This document shows, one piece after another, positions 1-6,673 of a DNA stretch of 20,880 nt (position 1 is its first letter; the number at the start of each line of letters is the position of its first letter). The notes under the pieces were generated by a model. It worked only from the letters and a program-made list of their open reading frames with translations, was not told the origin of the DNA and searched no databases. The position numbers were made by a program, and so were the translations under genes. Source of the stretch: Ga0077536 sp943370145 (GTDB taxonomy: Bacteria > Pseudomonadota > Gammaproteobacteria > Ga0077536); contig CALRPY020000075.1 of the NCBI GenBank assembly GCA_943370145.1, positions 1 through 20,880 of the forward strand, read 5' to 3'.

Positions 1-56
1 CACGCGGTGACGCCCATTGCCTCGAGGCAGGCACGGCGACGGGCGGCGGCATCCAT
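1..56 (-). CDS. 5' end of an unidentified gene (truncated by window edge; possibly uracil-DNA glycosylase-like)
   Basis: An ATG at 56 on the minus strand, 18 bp beyond the leuA stop, opens a frame that runs off the left edge. The visible N-terminus is MDAAARRRACLEAMGVTA. A GAGGGG purine run about 9 bases upstream could serve as ribosome binding site. The 'D-A-x-R-R-x-x-L-E-A-M-G' opening resembles the start of some proteobacterial uracil-DNA glycosylase-family proteins, but 18 residues are too few to assign a function. The close spacing suggests co-transcription with leuA. The second Met, codon 14, is an alternative start. Confidence 0.4.
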   Translation of the reverse strand, partial: MDAAARRRACLEAMGVTA

Positions 57-74
57 TCCCGGGGGCCCCTCGCG

Positions 75-1622
75 TCAGACCGTGCCGGTGACCTGGGGGT
101 GCTCGCGATGCACCGGGAACAGGATCTTGTTCAGCGCGTTCAGGTAGGCCTTCACCGACGCGACGATGATGTCCGTGTCCGCGCCCTGCCCGTTGACGAT
201 GCGACCGCCCTTCTCGAGGCGCACGGTCACTTCGCCCTGCGAATCGGTGCCGGTGGTGATCGCGTTCACCGAGTACAGCTGCAGGTTCGCGTTGCTGTGC
301 ATGATCTTCTCGATGGCCTGGTAGGCCGCATCGACCGGGCCGTCGCCGTCGCCGCCGGCGCCGCGCTCGTCGCCGTCGATCGACAGCGTGAGTTCGGCGT
401 GCGGCGTCTCACCGGTCTCGGTGCGCACGCTGAGCGCCACGAGCTTGATCCGCTCGTTGGCGACCGACACGTCGGCGTCGGAGACCAGCGCCTGCAGGTC
501 TTCGTCGTAGATCTCGGACTTGCGGTCGGCGAGGTCCTTGAAGCGCTTGAACGCATCGTTCAGATCCTGCTCGCTGCCGAACTCGGTGCCGAGTTCCTTC
601 AGCCGCGTGCGGAACGCGTTGCGGCCGGACAGCTTGCCGAGCACGATCTTGTTCGAGTTCAGGCCGACGTCCTGCGCGCGCATGATCTCGTAGGTCTCGC
701 GGTGCTTCAGCACGCCGTCCTGGTGGATGCCGGATTCGTGGGCGAAGGCATTGGCGCCCACGATTGCCTTGTTCGGCTGCACCGGGAAGCCGGTGATGGT
801 CGACACGAGGCGCGAGCAGTTCATGATCTCGGTGGTCTCCACGCGCGTCTCGCAGGGGAAGAAGTCCTTGCGCGTGCGCACCGCCATCACGATTTCCTCC
901 AGCGACGCATTGCCGGCGCGCTCGCCGAGGCCGTTGATCGTGCACTCGACCTGTCGCGCGCCGTGCATCACCGCCGCCAGCGAATTGCCGACCGCGAGCC
1001 CGAGGTCATTGTGGCAGTGGACGGAAAACACGGCCTTGTCGCTGTTCGGCACGGTCTGGATCAGCCGGCCGATGAATGCACCGTACTGTTCGGGAATGCC
1101 GTAGCCGACGGTGTCCGGCAGGTTGACGGTCGTCGCGCCGGCATCGATCACCGCCTCGATGATCCGGCACAGGAACTCGAACTCGGAACGGCTGCTGTCC
1201 TCGCAGGAGAACTCGACGTTGTCGGTGTAGTTGCGCGCGCGCTTCACGGCGCGGATCGCGGATTCCAGCACCTCTTCCGGGCCCATCTTCAGCTTCTTCT
1301 CCATGTGGATCGGGGAAGTCGCGATGAAGGTGTGGATGCGGTAGGACTCGGCGTCCTTCAGGGCCTCGTATGCGCGATCGATGTCGGCGTCGCCGGTGCG
1401 CGCGAGGCCGCAGACCGTGACGTCCTTCACCGCCCGCGCCACGGCCTGCACCGCCTCGAAGTCGCCCGGGCTCGCGATCGGGAAGCCCGCCTCGATGACG
1501 TCGACCTTCAGGCGCTCCAGCGCTTTCGCGATGCGCACCTTCTCGGCCTTGGTCATCGCGGCGCCCGGGCTCTGCTCGCCGTCGCGCATCGTGGTATCGA
1601 AAATGATCAAGCGGTCTTTCAT
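75..1622 (-). CDS. leuA: 2-isopropylmalate synthase
   Basis: This enzyme condenses acetyl-CoA with 2-oxoisovalerate to give 2-isopropylmalate, the committed step of leucine synthesis, in the cytoplasm. The 515-residue product has the usual length for the long bacterial form. Residues 10-17 read TTMRDGEQ, the catalytic Arg/Asp opening of the DRE-TIM metallolyase barrel. The metal-binding HCHNDLG motif and the NGLGERAGN motif follow. The C-terminal third, from about residue 395, fits the LeuA leucine-sensing dimerisation domain, so feedback inhibition by leucine is expected. The ATG at 1622 has GGAG eight bases upstream. The gene belongs to the ilvBNC-pssA-leuA group on this strand but is separated from pssA by 2.4 kb carrying two opposite-strand genes, so it probably has its own promoter. 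Family and function are secure. Confidence 0.97.
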   Translation of the reverse strand: MKDRLIIFDTTMRDGEQSPGAAMTKAEKVRIAKALERLKVDVIEAGFPIASPGDFEAVQAVARAVKDVTVCGLARTGDADIDRAYEALKDAESYRIHTFIATSPIHMEKKLKMGPEEVLESAIRAVKRARNYTDNVEFSCEDSSRSEFEFLCRIIEAVIDAGATTVNLPDTVGYGIPEQYGAFIGRLIQTVPNSDKAVFSVHCHNDLGLAVGNSLAAVMHGARQVECTINGLGERAGNASLEEIVMAVRTRKDFFPCETRVETTEIMNCSRLVSTITGFPVQPNKAIVGANAFAHESGIHQDGVLKHRETYEIMRAQDVGLNSNKIVLGKLSGRNAFRTRLKELGTEFGSEQDLNDAFKRFKDLADRKSEIYDEDLQALVSDADVSVANERIKLVALSVRTETGETPHAELTLSIDGDERGAGGDGDGPVDAAYQAIEKIMHSNANLQLYSVNAITTGTDSQGEVTVRLEKGGRIVNGQGADTDIIVASVKAYLNALNKILFPVHREHPQVTGTV

Positions 1623-1699
1623 GGCAGGACTCCGGTGCGGCCGCGGCGTGGGCGCCGCGCGGTCGTTTGACGCACCCGGGACGGGCGCGGCTTGCCGGG

Positions 1700-1705
1700 A
1701 TTGTA
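1700..1705 (-). promoter_or_regulatory. Possible -10 element for leuA
   Basis: Read on the minus strand this is TACAAT, a 5/6 match to the sigma-70 -10 consensus, in an otherwise GC-rich gap between divergent leuA and the monooxygenase gene. It would place a transcript start about 70 bases before the leuA ATG. No convincing -35 hexamer is visible 17 bp further upstream, so the call is tentative. Confidence 0.3.
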
Positions 1706-1787
1706 TGCGAAAAGCCGCCCGGGACGACGCCGCGGCGCCTGCCCGCTAGACTGCAAGGCTGGCGGCCATGACCGGCTCGGGGGGACG

Positions 1788-2882
1788 ATGAAGCTCAGCT
1801 ATTTCACCATGCCGCTGCACCCGCCGGGGCGCGACTACCTGGCCACCCTCGACGAGGACCGGGCGGCAATCCTGCTCGCCGACGCGCTCGGCTACGCCGA
1901 AGCCTTCGTCGGCGAGCACGTCACGGACCGCGCCGAGACCATCACGTCGAGCCTCATCTTCCTCGCGAGCCTCGCCTACGAGACGCGGCGGATCACGCTC
2001 GGCAGTGGCACGGTGAACCTGCCGAACGCCCATCCGGCGGCCGTCGCCGCCCAGGTCGCGATGGTCGACCACATGCTGCGGGGACGTTTCGTGTTCGGCA
2101 TCAGCCCGGGCGGGCTGCGCTCGGACGCGGAGGTCTTCGGCAACCTGGACCGCGACCGGCGCGCCATGTTCGAAGAGGCCATCGAGCAGGTCCTGCGCAT
2201 CTGGCGCGAGGCCCCGCCCTACGACATCGACGGCGAGTTCTGGCGGGTCACGACCCGGCGCACGATGGACCCGGAGATCGGCCAGGGCGAGATTCTCAAG
2301 CCGCTGCAGCGGCCGCATCCGCCGATCATGGTGGCCTGCATGTCGCCGCGGTCGGACAGCGTCAGCAGTGCCGCGCGCCGCGGCTGGTCGATCATCTCGG
2401 CGAATTTCCTGCAGCCCCTGTGGGTCGCCACGCACTGGGAGAAACTCGTCGAGGGCTGGGATGCCGCCGGTGTGGGTCCGCGGCCGGCGGACTGGCGGGT
2501 CGCGAAGAGCATCTTCGTCGCCGACGACGAGCGCACCGCCCACCGCTACGCGACCGACCCGGCCGGCCCCTACGGGCACTACTACCGCAGCCTGATGCGC
2601 AAGCTCATCGGCAACGGCCGCCCCGAGCTGTTCAAGGGCCGCGCCGACATGCCGGACGCCGAGGTGACGCACGCGTACGTGATGGATTCGCTGGTAATCC
2701 ACGGCACGCCGGCGCAGGTGGCCGAGCGCATCGTCGCGCTGCGCCGGACAGTCGGCCCGTTCGGTACCCTCGTGTATGCCGGCCACGACTGGGCGGATGT
2801 CGCCCTGTCCCGGCGCTCGATGGAATTGATGGCCACCGAGGTGATGCCGCTCGTCAACCGTGAACTCGGGGAAGGAGACTGA
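1788..2882 (+). CDS. LLM-class flavin-dependent oxidoreductase (luciferase-like monooxygenase)
   Basis: The 364-residue product belongs to the bacterial luciferase-like TIM-barrel family, which uses reduced FMN or F420 supplied by a partner. The start MKLSYFTMPLHPPGR, the 'EAFVGEH' segment at residues 38-44, the 'ITLGSGTVNLPNAHP' segment and the 'GRFVFGISPGG' segment are typical of the limonene-monooxygenase/alkanal-monooxygenase branch. The ATG at 1788 is preceded by a run of G's ending four bases upstream. A longer frame from 1692 lacks a ribosome binding site and adds a non-family N-terminus. The gene is followed after 6 bp by an alpha/beta hydrolase, so the two are almost certainly one transcript. 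The substrate cannot be read from sequence; a Baeyer-Villiger-type or hydroxylating role is inference. The pair lies on the opposite strand to its neighbours, between pssA and leuA. Confidence 0.88.
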   Translation: MKLSYFTMPLHPPGRDYLATLDEDRAAILLADALGYAEAFVGEHVTDRAETITSSLIFLASLAYETRRITLGSGTVNLPNAHPAAVAAQVAMVDHMLRGRFVFGISPGGLRSDAEVFGNLDRDRRAMFEEAIEQVLRIWREAPPYDIDGEFWRVTTRRTMDPEIGQGEILKPLQRPHPPIMVACMSPRSDSVSSAARRGWSIISANFLQPLWVATHWEKLVEGWDAAGVGPRPADWRVAKSIFVADDERTAHRYATDPAGPYGHYYRSLMRKLIGNGRPELFKGRADMPDAEVTHAYVMDSLVIHGTPAQVAERIVALRRTVGPFGTLVYAGHDWADVALSRRSMELMATEVMPLVNRELGEGD

Positions 2883-2888
2883 ACGCCC

Positions 2889-3680
2889 ATGCTGATCGAA
2901 ACCGCCCGCCTCACCTTCAACTGCGCCATCGACGGACCGGAGGACGGCCCGCCGGTGGTGTTCTCGAATTCGCTGGGCGCGAGCCTCGCGATGTGGCAGC
3001 CGCAGGTCGACGCGCTCGCCCGTGAATTCCGCGTCATCCGCTACGACCAGCGCGGACACGGCGCGTCGGGCCTGCCCGCCGGGCCCTATGCGTTTTCCGC
3101 GCTCGTCGACGACGCCATCGCGCTGCTCGATGCGCTCGGACTCGATCGCGTGCACTTCGTCGGACTGTCGATGGGCGGCATGACGGCGCTGGGTCTCGCC
3201 CTTGCGCACCCGGGCCGCCTGCACACGATAACGGCCGCCAACTGCGTCGCCCGGATGGCGCCGCCGGTGCACGCGGTGTGGGACGAGCGAGCGCGCATCG
3301 CGCGCGAACAGGGCATGGCGCCGCTGGTCGCGCCCAGCCTCGAGCGCTGGTTCACGGCCGACACCCGCGCGGCGCGGGCGGCGGAACTCGCGTGGGCGGG
3401 GGACATGCTGGCGGCAACGCCCGTCGCGGGCTATGCCGCGGCCTGCGACGCACTGAAGACCATGGATTACCTCGACCAGCTGTCGCGGATCGCGGTGCCG
3501 ACCCTGTTCATCGCCGGCGTGCACGATGGGGGTGCGCCGCTGGAGGTGATGCGCGACATGCACGCCCGGGTGCCCGGCGCGCAGCTCGTAGAGCTGGACG
3601 CCGCCCACGTCTCGAACCTGGAGCGGCCGGCGGCATTCACCGCGGCGCTCCGCGCTTTCCTGCGCGAGCACCCGCGCTGA
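2889..3680 (+). CDS. Alpha/beta hydrolase, 3-oxoadipate enol-lactonase-like
   Basis: This 263-residue protein has the canonical alpha/beta-hydrolase plan. The nucleophile elbow GLSMGG carries Ser94. Asp213 in 'IAGVHDGG' and His240 in 'LDAAHVSNLERP' complete the likely triad. 'VVFSNSLGASLAMW' near residues 23-36 and 'RYDQRGHGAS' at 51-60 are hallmarks of the PcaD (3-oxoadipate enol-lactonase) branch. No protocatechuate-pathway genes are nearby, so the true substrate may be another lactone or ester, and the pcaD symbol is withheld. The ATG at 2889 lies 6 bp after the monooxygenase stop. An AGGAG at 2873-2877, inside the end of that gene, is the likely ribosome binding site with rather long 11-base spacing. 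The pairing suggests sequential oxidation and hydrolysis. Confidence 0.87.
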   Translation: MLIETARLTFNCAIDGPEDGPPVVFSNSLGASLAMWQPQVDALAREFRVIRYDQRGHGASGLPAGPYAFSALVDDAIALLDALGLDRVHFVGLSMGGMTALGLALAHPGRLHTITAANCVARMAPPVHAVWDERARIAREQGMAPLVAPSLERWFTADTRAARAAELAWAGDMLAATPVAGYAAACDALKTMDYLDQLSRIAVPTLFIAGVHDGGAPLEVMRDMHARVPGAQLVELDAAHVSNLERPAAFTAALRAFLREHPR

Positions 3681-3751
3681 GCACGGCACTGACGCCGGGT
3701 TCGCGGCGGCCGTTCAGGAGCTTGCGCTGCTGCTCGCCTCTCCCACCCCGG

Positions 3752-3771
3752 GCTGTCGCTTGGTCACATTT
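3752..3771 (+). repeat. 20-nt dispersed repeat, copy a
   Basis: The sequence GCTGTCGCTTGGTCACATTT recurs at 20688-20707 with one mismatch. In both places it lies 113-116 bp upstream of a copy of the 33-nt palindrome, so it looks like part of a longer repeated element. Confidence 0.6.
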
Positions 3772-3867
3772 TTCCAGCCGCGCCAAATGCAGCCCTGGCC
3801 TGCCCATCCCCTCGGTGTTCGGTGGCAAAAAGCGCCAGTACCGTGGTGCGGCGTTCAGGGCATGCGA

Positions 3868-3900
3868 AAAAGGTGTCAGATTTCAAATCTGACACCTTTT
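3868..3900. repeat. 33-nt REP-like palindrome, copy 1 (convergent gene gap)
   Basis: This is a perfect palindrome, AAAAGGTGTCAGATTT, then a central C, then the exact reverse complement. It sits in the 367-bp gap between the hydrolase gene (plus) and pssA (minus), which converge. The GC-containing stem is followed by TTTT on either strand, the shape of a bidirectional intrinsic terminator. Four identical copies occur elsewhere in the window. In this copy the extra GGAG/CTCC arm extension seen in copies 2-4 is missing. The rest of the gap (3681-4047) holds the 20-nt repeat at 3752-3771 and no recognisable gene. Confidence 0.9.
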
Positions 3901-4047
3901 CCGCCCTGCGGCACCCGCGCCTGCCGGAGAGCGTAGCCCCGCCCCCTCTGCCCTGAGCGGGAGAGGTGAAGCGCCAGCGCCGTTCGACGCAAGCCTCACG
4001 CGTCGTGTCGATGTCAGTGCCCGGCATTGGGCGTCCCGCGCGCGACC

Positions 4048-4854
4048 CTAGGCGACGTCGCGGCCGCGCGCGGCGTCGCGCCGCCGCTCGGCCCGTGAAC
4101 GGCGCATCTGCATCAGGGTGAACAGCACGCCGGAGACCGCGTAGGCGAAGAAGCCGAGCATCATGATGAGCGGCGGATCGATGGAGATGAGCCCGAACAC
4201 CAGCACCATCGCCGGCAGCACGACGAAGGGGATGCGCCCGCGCAGGTCGAGATCCTTGAAACTGTAGTAGCGCACGTTGCTGACCATCAGCAACGCCGCA
4301 GCGATGGTGACCAGGATTGTCAGCAGCACCACGCCGCCGTGGCCGTGGAGGCCGGCGGCCTCACCGCACCAGATCGTCGTCGCGACCAGCGCGGCGGCGG
4401 ACGGGCTCGGCAAGCCCTTGAAAAAGCGTTTGTCCTGCACGGTCTTCTGCACGTTGAAACGGGCCAGGCGCAGCGCCGCGCCCGAGACGTAGATGAACGC
4501 CACCAGGAAACCGAACTTGCCGACGTCGTGCAGGATGCAGAGATACGCGATCATCGCCGGCGCGACGCCGAAGGACACCATGTCGGCGAGGCTGTCGTAC
4601 TCGGCGCCGAAATCGCTCTGCGTGTTGGTCATGCGCGCGATGCGGCCGTCCATGCCGTCCAGCACGATCGCGACCAGCACCGCGACGGCGGCGGCTGCAT
4701 ACCTGCCGGACACGGCGGCGCAGATGGCATAGAAGCCGGCGAACAGCGCCGCGGTGGTGAACAGGTTCGGCAGGAGATAGATGCCGCGCCCGCGCAGGCC
4801 CCTGGGGTTCGGGACGAAAAGGCGGTGGATGTTGTCCTGGCGTGGTTCGTTCAT
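4048..4854 (-). CDS. pssA: CDP-diacylglycerol--serine O-phosphatidyltransferase
   Basis: The enzyme transfers a phosphatidyl group from CDP-diacylglycerol to serine at the inner membrane, the first step toward phosphatidylethanolamine. The 268-residue product contains the CDP-alcohol phosphotransferase signature DG-x2-AR-x8-G-x3-D-x3-D at residues 69-91. Several hydrophobic helices are spread along its length, and the C-terminus is basic and Arg-rich. The ATG at 4854 has a GGAGG five-base block nine bases upstream. The frame stays open to 5187, but that extension is low-complexity Arg/Pro-rich shadow sequence and was rejected. It follows ilvC on the same strand, as in many beta- and gammaproteobacteria. 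No psd gene is beside it here. Confidence 0.94.
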   Translation of the reverse strand: MNEPRQDNIHRLFVPNPRGLRGRGIYLLPNLFTTAALFAGFYAICAAVSGRYAAAAVAVLVAIVLDGMDGRIARMTNTQSDFGAEYDSLADMVSFGVAPAMIAYLCILHDVGKFGFLVAFIYVSGAALRLARFNVQKTVQDKRFFKGLPSPSAAALVATTIWCGEAAGLHGHGGVVLLTILVTIAAALLMVSNVRYYSFKDLDLRGRIPFVVLPAMVLVFGLISIDPPLIMMLGFFAYAVSGVLFTLMQMRRSRAERRRDAARGRDVA

Positions 4855-5004
4855 CGTCGTGCGCCTCCGGCACTCTGCGTGCTCCGCAAAGCTTACGCCC
4901 TTGTGGCGTCGGTGTAAGCGGGCGATGACCGGCGGGTCCGGGTGGAGCGGGCGCTTGGGCGGCAGCCGGCGGCGCCGCCCTGCGCGGCGCCGTGGTCGGG
5001 GAAA

Positions 5005-5029
5005 GCGCCGCCCGGGGGGGGGGCGGCGC
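5005..5029 (-). terminator. GC hairpin downstream of ilvC, with a 10-G tract
   Basis: Arms GCGCCGCCC (5005-5013) and GGGCGGCGC (5021-5029) are exact complements with a 7-base all-G loop, lying 7 bp past the ilvC stop. On the minus strand the stem is followed by TTTC, so it is a plausible though weak intrinsic terminator or mRNA 3'-end stabiliser between ilvC and pssA. The plus strand reads ten consecutive G's at 5014-5023. Confidence 0.5.
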
Positions 5030-5036
5030 CAGGAAC

Positions 5037-6059
5037 TCAGTTCTTGGACTGGTCGACGAGACGGTTGGCCTTGATCCACGGCATCATGCCGCGGAGGCGC
5101 TCGCCGACTTCCTCGATCTGGTGGCCGCGCGCGATGCGGCGCTTGGCCTTCAGCACGGCAACGCCAGTGCGGTTCTCGCCCATCCACTCGCGGGCGAACT
5201 CGCCGTTCTGGATCTCGGAGAGGATCTTCTTCATCTCCTTCTTGGTCTCTTCGGTCACGATGCGCGGGCCACGGGTGAAATCACCGTATTCCGCGGTGTT
5301 GGAGATCGAGTAGCGCATGTTCGCGATGCCGCCCTCGTAGATCAGGTCGACGATGAGCTTCAGCTCGTGCAGGCATTCGAAGTAGGCCATTTCCGGCGCG
5401 TAGCCGGCTTCGACCAGGGTTTCGAAACCGGCCTGGATCAGCGCGGTCGCGCCGCCGCACAGCACGGTCTGCTCGCCGAAGAGATCGGTCTCGGTCTCTT
5501 CGCGGAAGCTGGTCTCGATGACGCCCGCCCGGCCGCCGCCGTTCGCCGACGCGTAGGCCAGCGCGATTTCCTTGGCCTGGCCGGACTTGTCCTGTGCCAC
5601 CGCGATCAGGCTCGGCACGCCGCCGCCCTGGGTGTAGGTGGAACGCACGAGGTGGCCCGGGCCCTTCGGCGCGATCATGATCACGTCGAGGTCGGCGCGC
5701 GGGTCGATCTGGCCGAAGTGGATGTTGAAGCCGTGCGCGAACGCGAGGGCCGCGCCCTGCTTGATGTTCGGCTCGATCTCGCTGCGGTAGAGGTCGCCCT
5801 GCTGTTCGTCCGGGGCGAGGATCATGACGACGTCGGCATCTTTCACCGCGTCACCGACCGGCTTGACGATGAGCCCGGCCTTTTCGGCCTTGGTCCAGCT
5901 GCCTGAGCCCGCCCGCAGGCCGACGACGACCGTGACGCCCGAGTCCTTGAGGTTGTTCGCGTGCGCGTGGCCCTGCGAACCGTAACCGATGATCGCCACC
6001 GTGCGGCGCTGGATCAGCGAGAGGTCGGCGTCTTTGTCGTAATAAATCGTCATGGCCAT
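5037..6059 (-). CDS. ilvC: Ketol-acid reductoisomerase (NADP+), class I
   Basis: This enzyme isomerises and reduces 2-acetolactate or 2-aceto-2-hydroxybutyrate to the dihydroxy acids of valine and isoleucine synthesis, using NADPH and Mg2+. At 340 residues it matches the short class I form. The N-terminus MAMTIYYDKDADLSLI and the Rossmann motif GYGSQGHAHANNL (residues 25-37) are diagnostic. The loop 'RAGSGSW' after the second strand carries the Arg and Ser residues expected for NADPH preference. C-terminal-domain acidic metal ligands lie in 'DLFGEQTVLCGG' and 'ECLHELKLIVDLIYEGG'. The ATG at 6059 has GGAG eight bases upstream; a second ATG at 6053 is too far from it. It follows ilvN by 119 bp and is very likely in the ilvBNC operon. 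Confidence 0.97.
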   Translation of the reverse strand: MAMTIYYDKDADLSLIQRRTVAIIGYGSQGHAHANNLKDSGVTVVVGLRAGSGSWTKAEKAGLIVKPVGDAVKDADVVMILAPDEQQGDLYRSEIEPNIKQGAALAFAHGFNIHFGQIDPRADLDVIMIAPKGPGHLVRSTYTQGGGVPSLIAVAQDKSGQAKEIALAYASANGGGRAGVIETSFREETETDLFGEQTVLCGGATALIQAGFETLVEAGYAPEMAYFECLHELKLIVDLIYEGGIANMRYSISNTAEYGDFTRGPRIVTEETKKEMKKILSEIQNGEFAREWMGENRTGVAVLKAKRRIARGHQIEEVGERLRGMMPWIKANRLVDQSKN

Positions 6060-6178
6060 GGTGTGTTTCTCCAGTGTTCCGCGGCGAGGGGCGCGCGGTG
6101 TTCAGTCAATGGTTCCGCTCGCCACGGGGCCACGGTGCCGGTGCGCCCGTGTGCCCTGCGGCCTGTTCCGTCTTCAGT

Positions 6179-6673
6179 TCAGGCCCGCAGGGCCTTCGTG
6201 CCGCGCAGGATGCCCAGCACGCCCGAGCGGACGACTTCCAGGATGCGCTTCGCGCCGACCGTCTCGATGAAGGCGTCGAGCTTTTCGTTGTCGCCGGTCA
6301 ACTCGACGATGTAGCTCGACTCCGTCACGTCGACGATCTGGCCGCCGTAGATGTCGGCGAGGCGCGCGAGTTCCTCGCGCTGCTCGCCGCCGATCGCGCG
6401 CACCTTCACCAGCATCAGTTCACGCTCGATTGCCCGGCCCTCGTTGAGGTCGATGAGCCGGATCACGTCGACGAGCTTGTTCAGCTGCTTCGTGATCTGC
6501 TCGATGATCTCGGGCGAGCCGCGCGTGACGAGGGTCAGGCGCGAGACCGTCGGATCCTCGGTCGGCGCGACCGACAGGGACTCGATGTTGTAGGCGCGTG
6601 CCGAGAAGAGGCCTGCGACGCGCGACAGCGCGCCGGCGGCGTTTTCCATGAGAATCGATATCGTGTGCCGCAT
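6179..6673 (-). CDS. ilvN: Acetolactate synthase small (regulatory) subunit
   Basis: The 164-residue product is the standard length for the regulatory subunit of acetolactate synthase (IlvH/IlvN). The N-terminal ACT domain, beginning MRHTISILMENAAGALSRV and continuing to about residue 75, binds valine for feedback inhibition. The C-terminal half ('ELARLADIYGGQIVDVTESS...') is the second conserved domain that contacts the catalytic subunit. The ATG at 6673 overlaps the ilvB stop by one base (TGATG on the minus strand), so translation is probably coupled. The frame stays open to 7264 but overlaps ilvB completely there, so the longer start is rejected. The symbol ilvH is equally used in related genomes. 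Confidence 0.96.
   Translation of the reverse strand: MRHTISILMENAAGALSRVAGLFSARAYNIESLSVAPTEDPTVSRLTLVTRGSPEIIEQITKQLNKLVDVIRLIDLNEGRAIERELMLVKVRAIGGEQREELARLADIYGGQIVDVTESSYIVELTGDNEKLDAFIETVGAKRILEVVRSGVLGILRGTKALRA

Noticed and set aside
1746..3689. A 647-codon minus-strand open frame opposite the monooxygenase and hydrolase genes
   Set aside because: Both plus-strand genes show family motifs along their length. The antisense frame shows none.
3764..4027. Minus-strand 87-codon frame across palindrome copy 1
   Set aside because: It reads through the palindrome, has no ribosome binding site and shows no family similarity.
4855..5187. N-terminal extension of pssA
   Set aside because: The added sequence is Arg/Pro-rich, runs into ilvC, and a GGAGG-preceded ATG exists at 4854.
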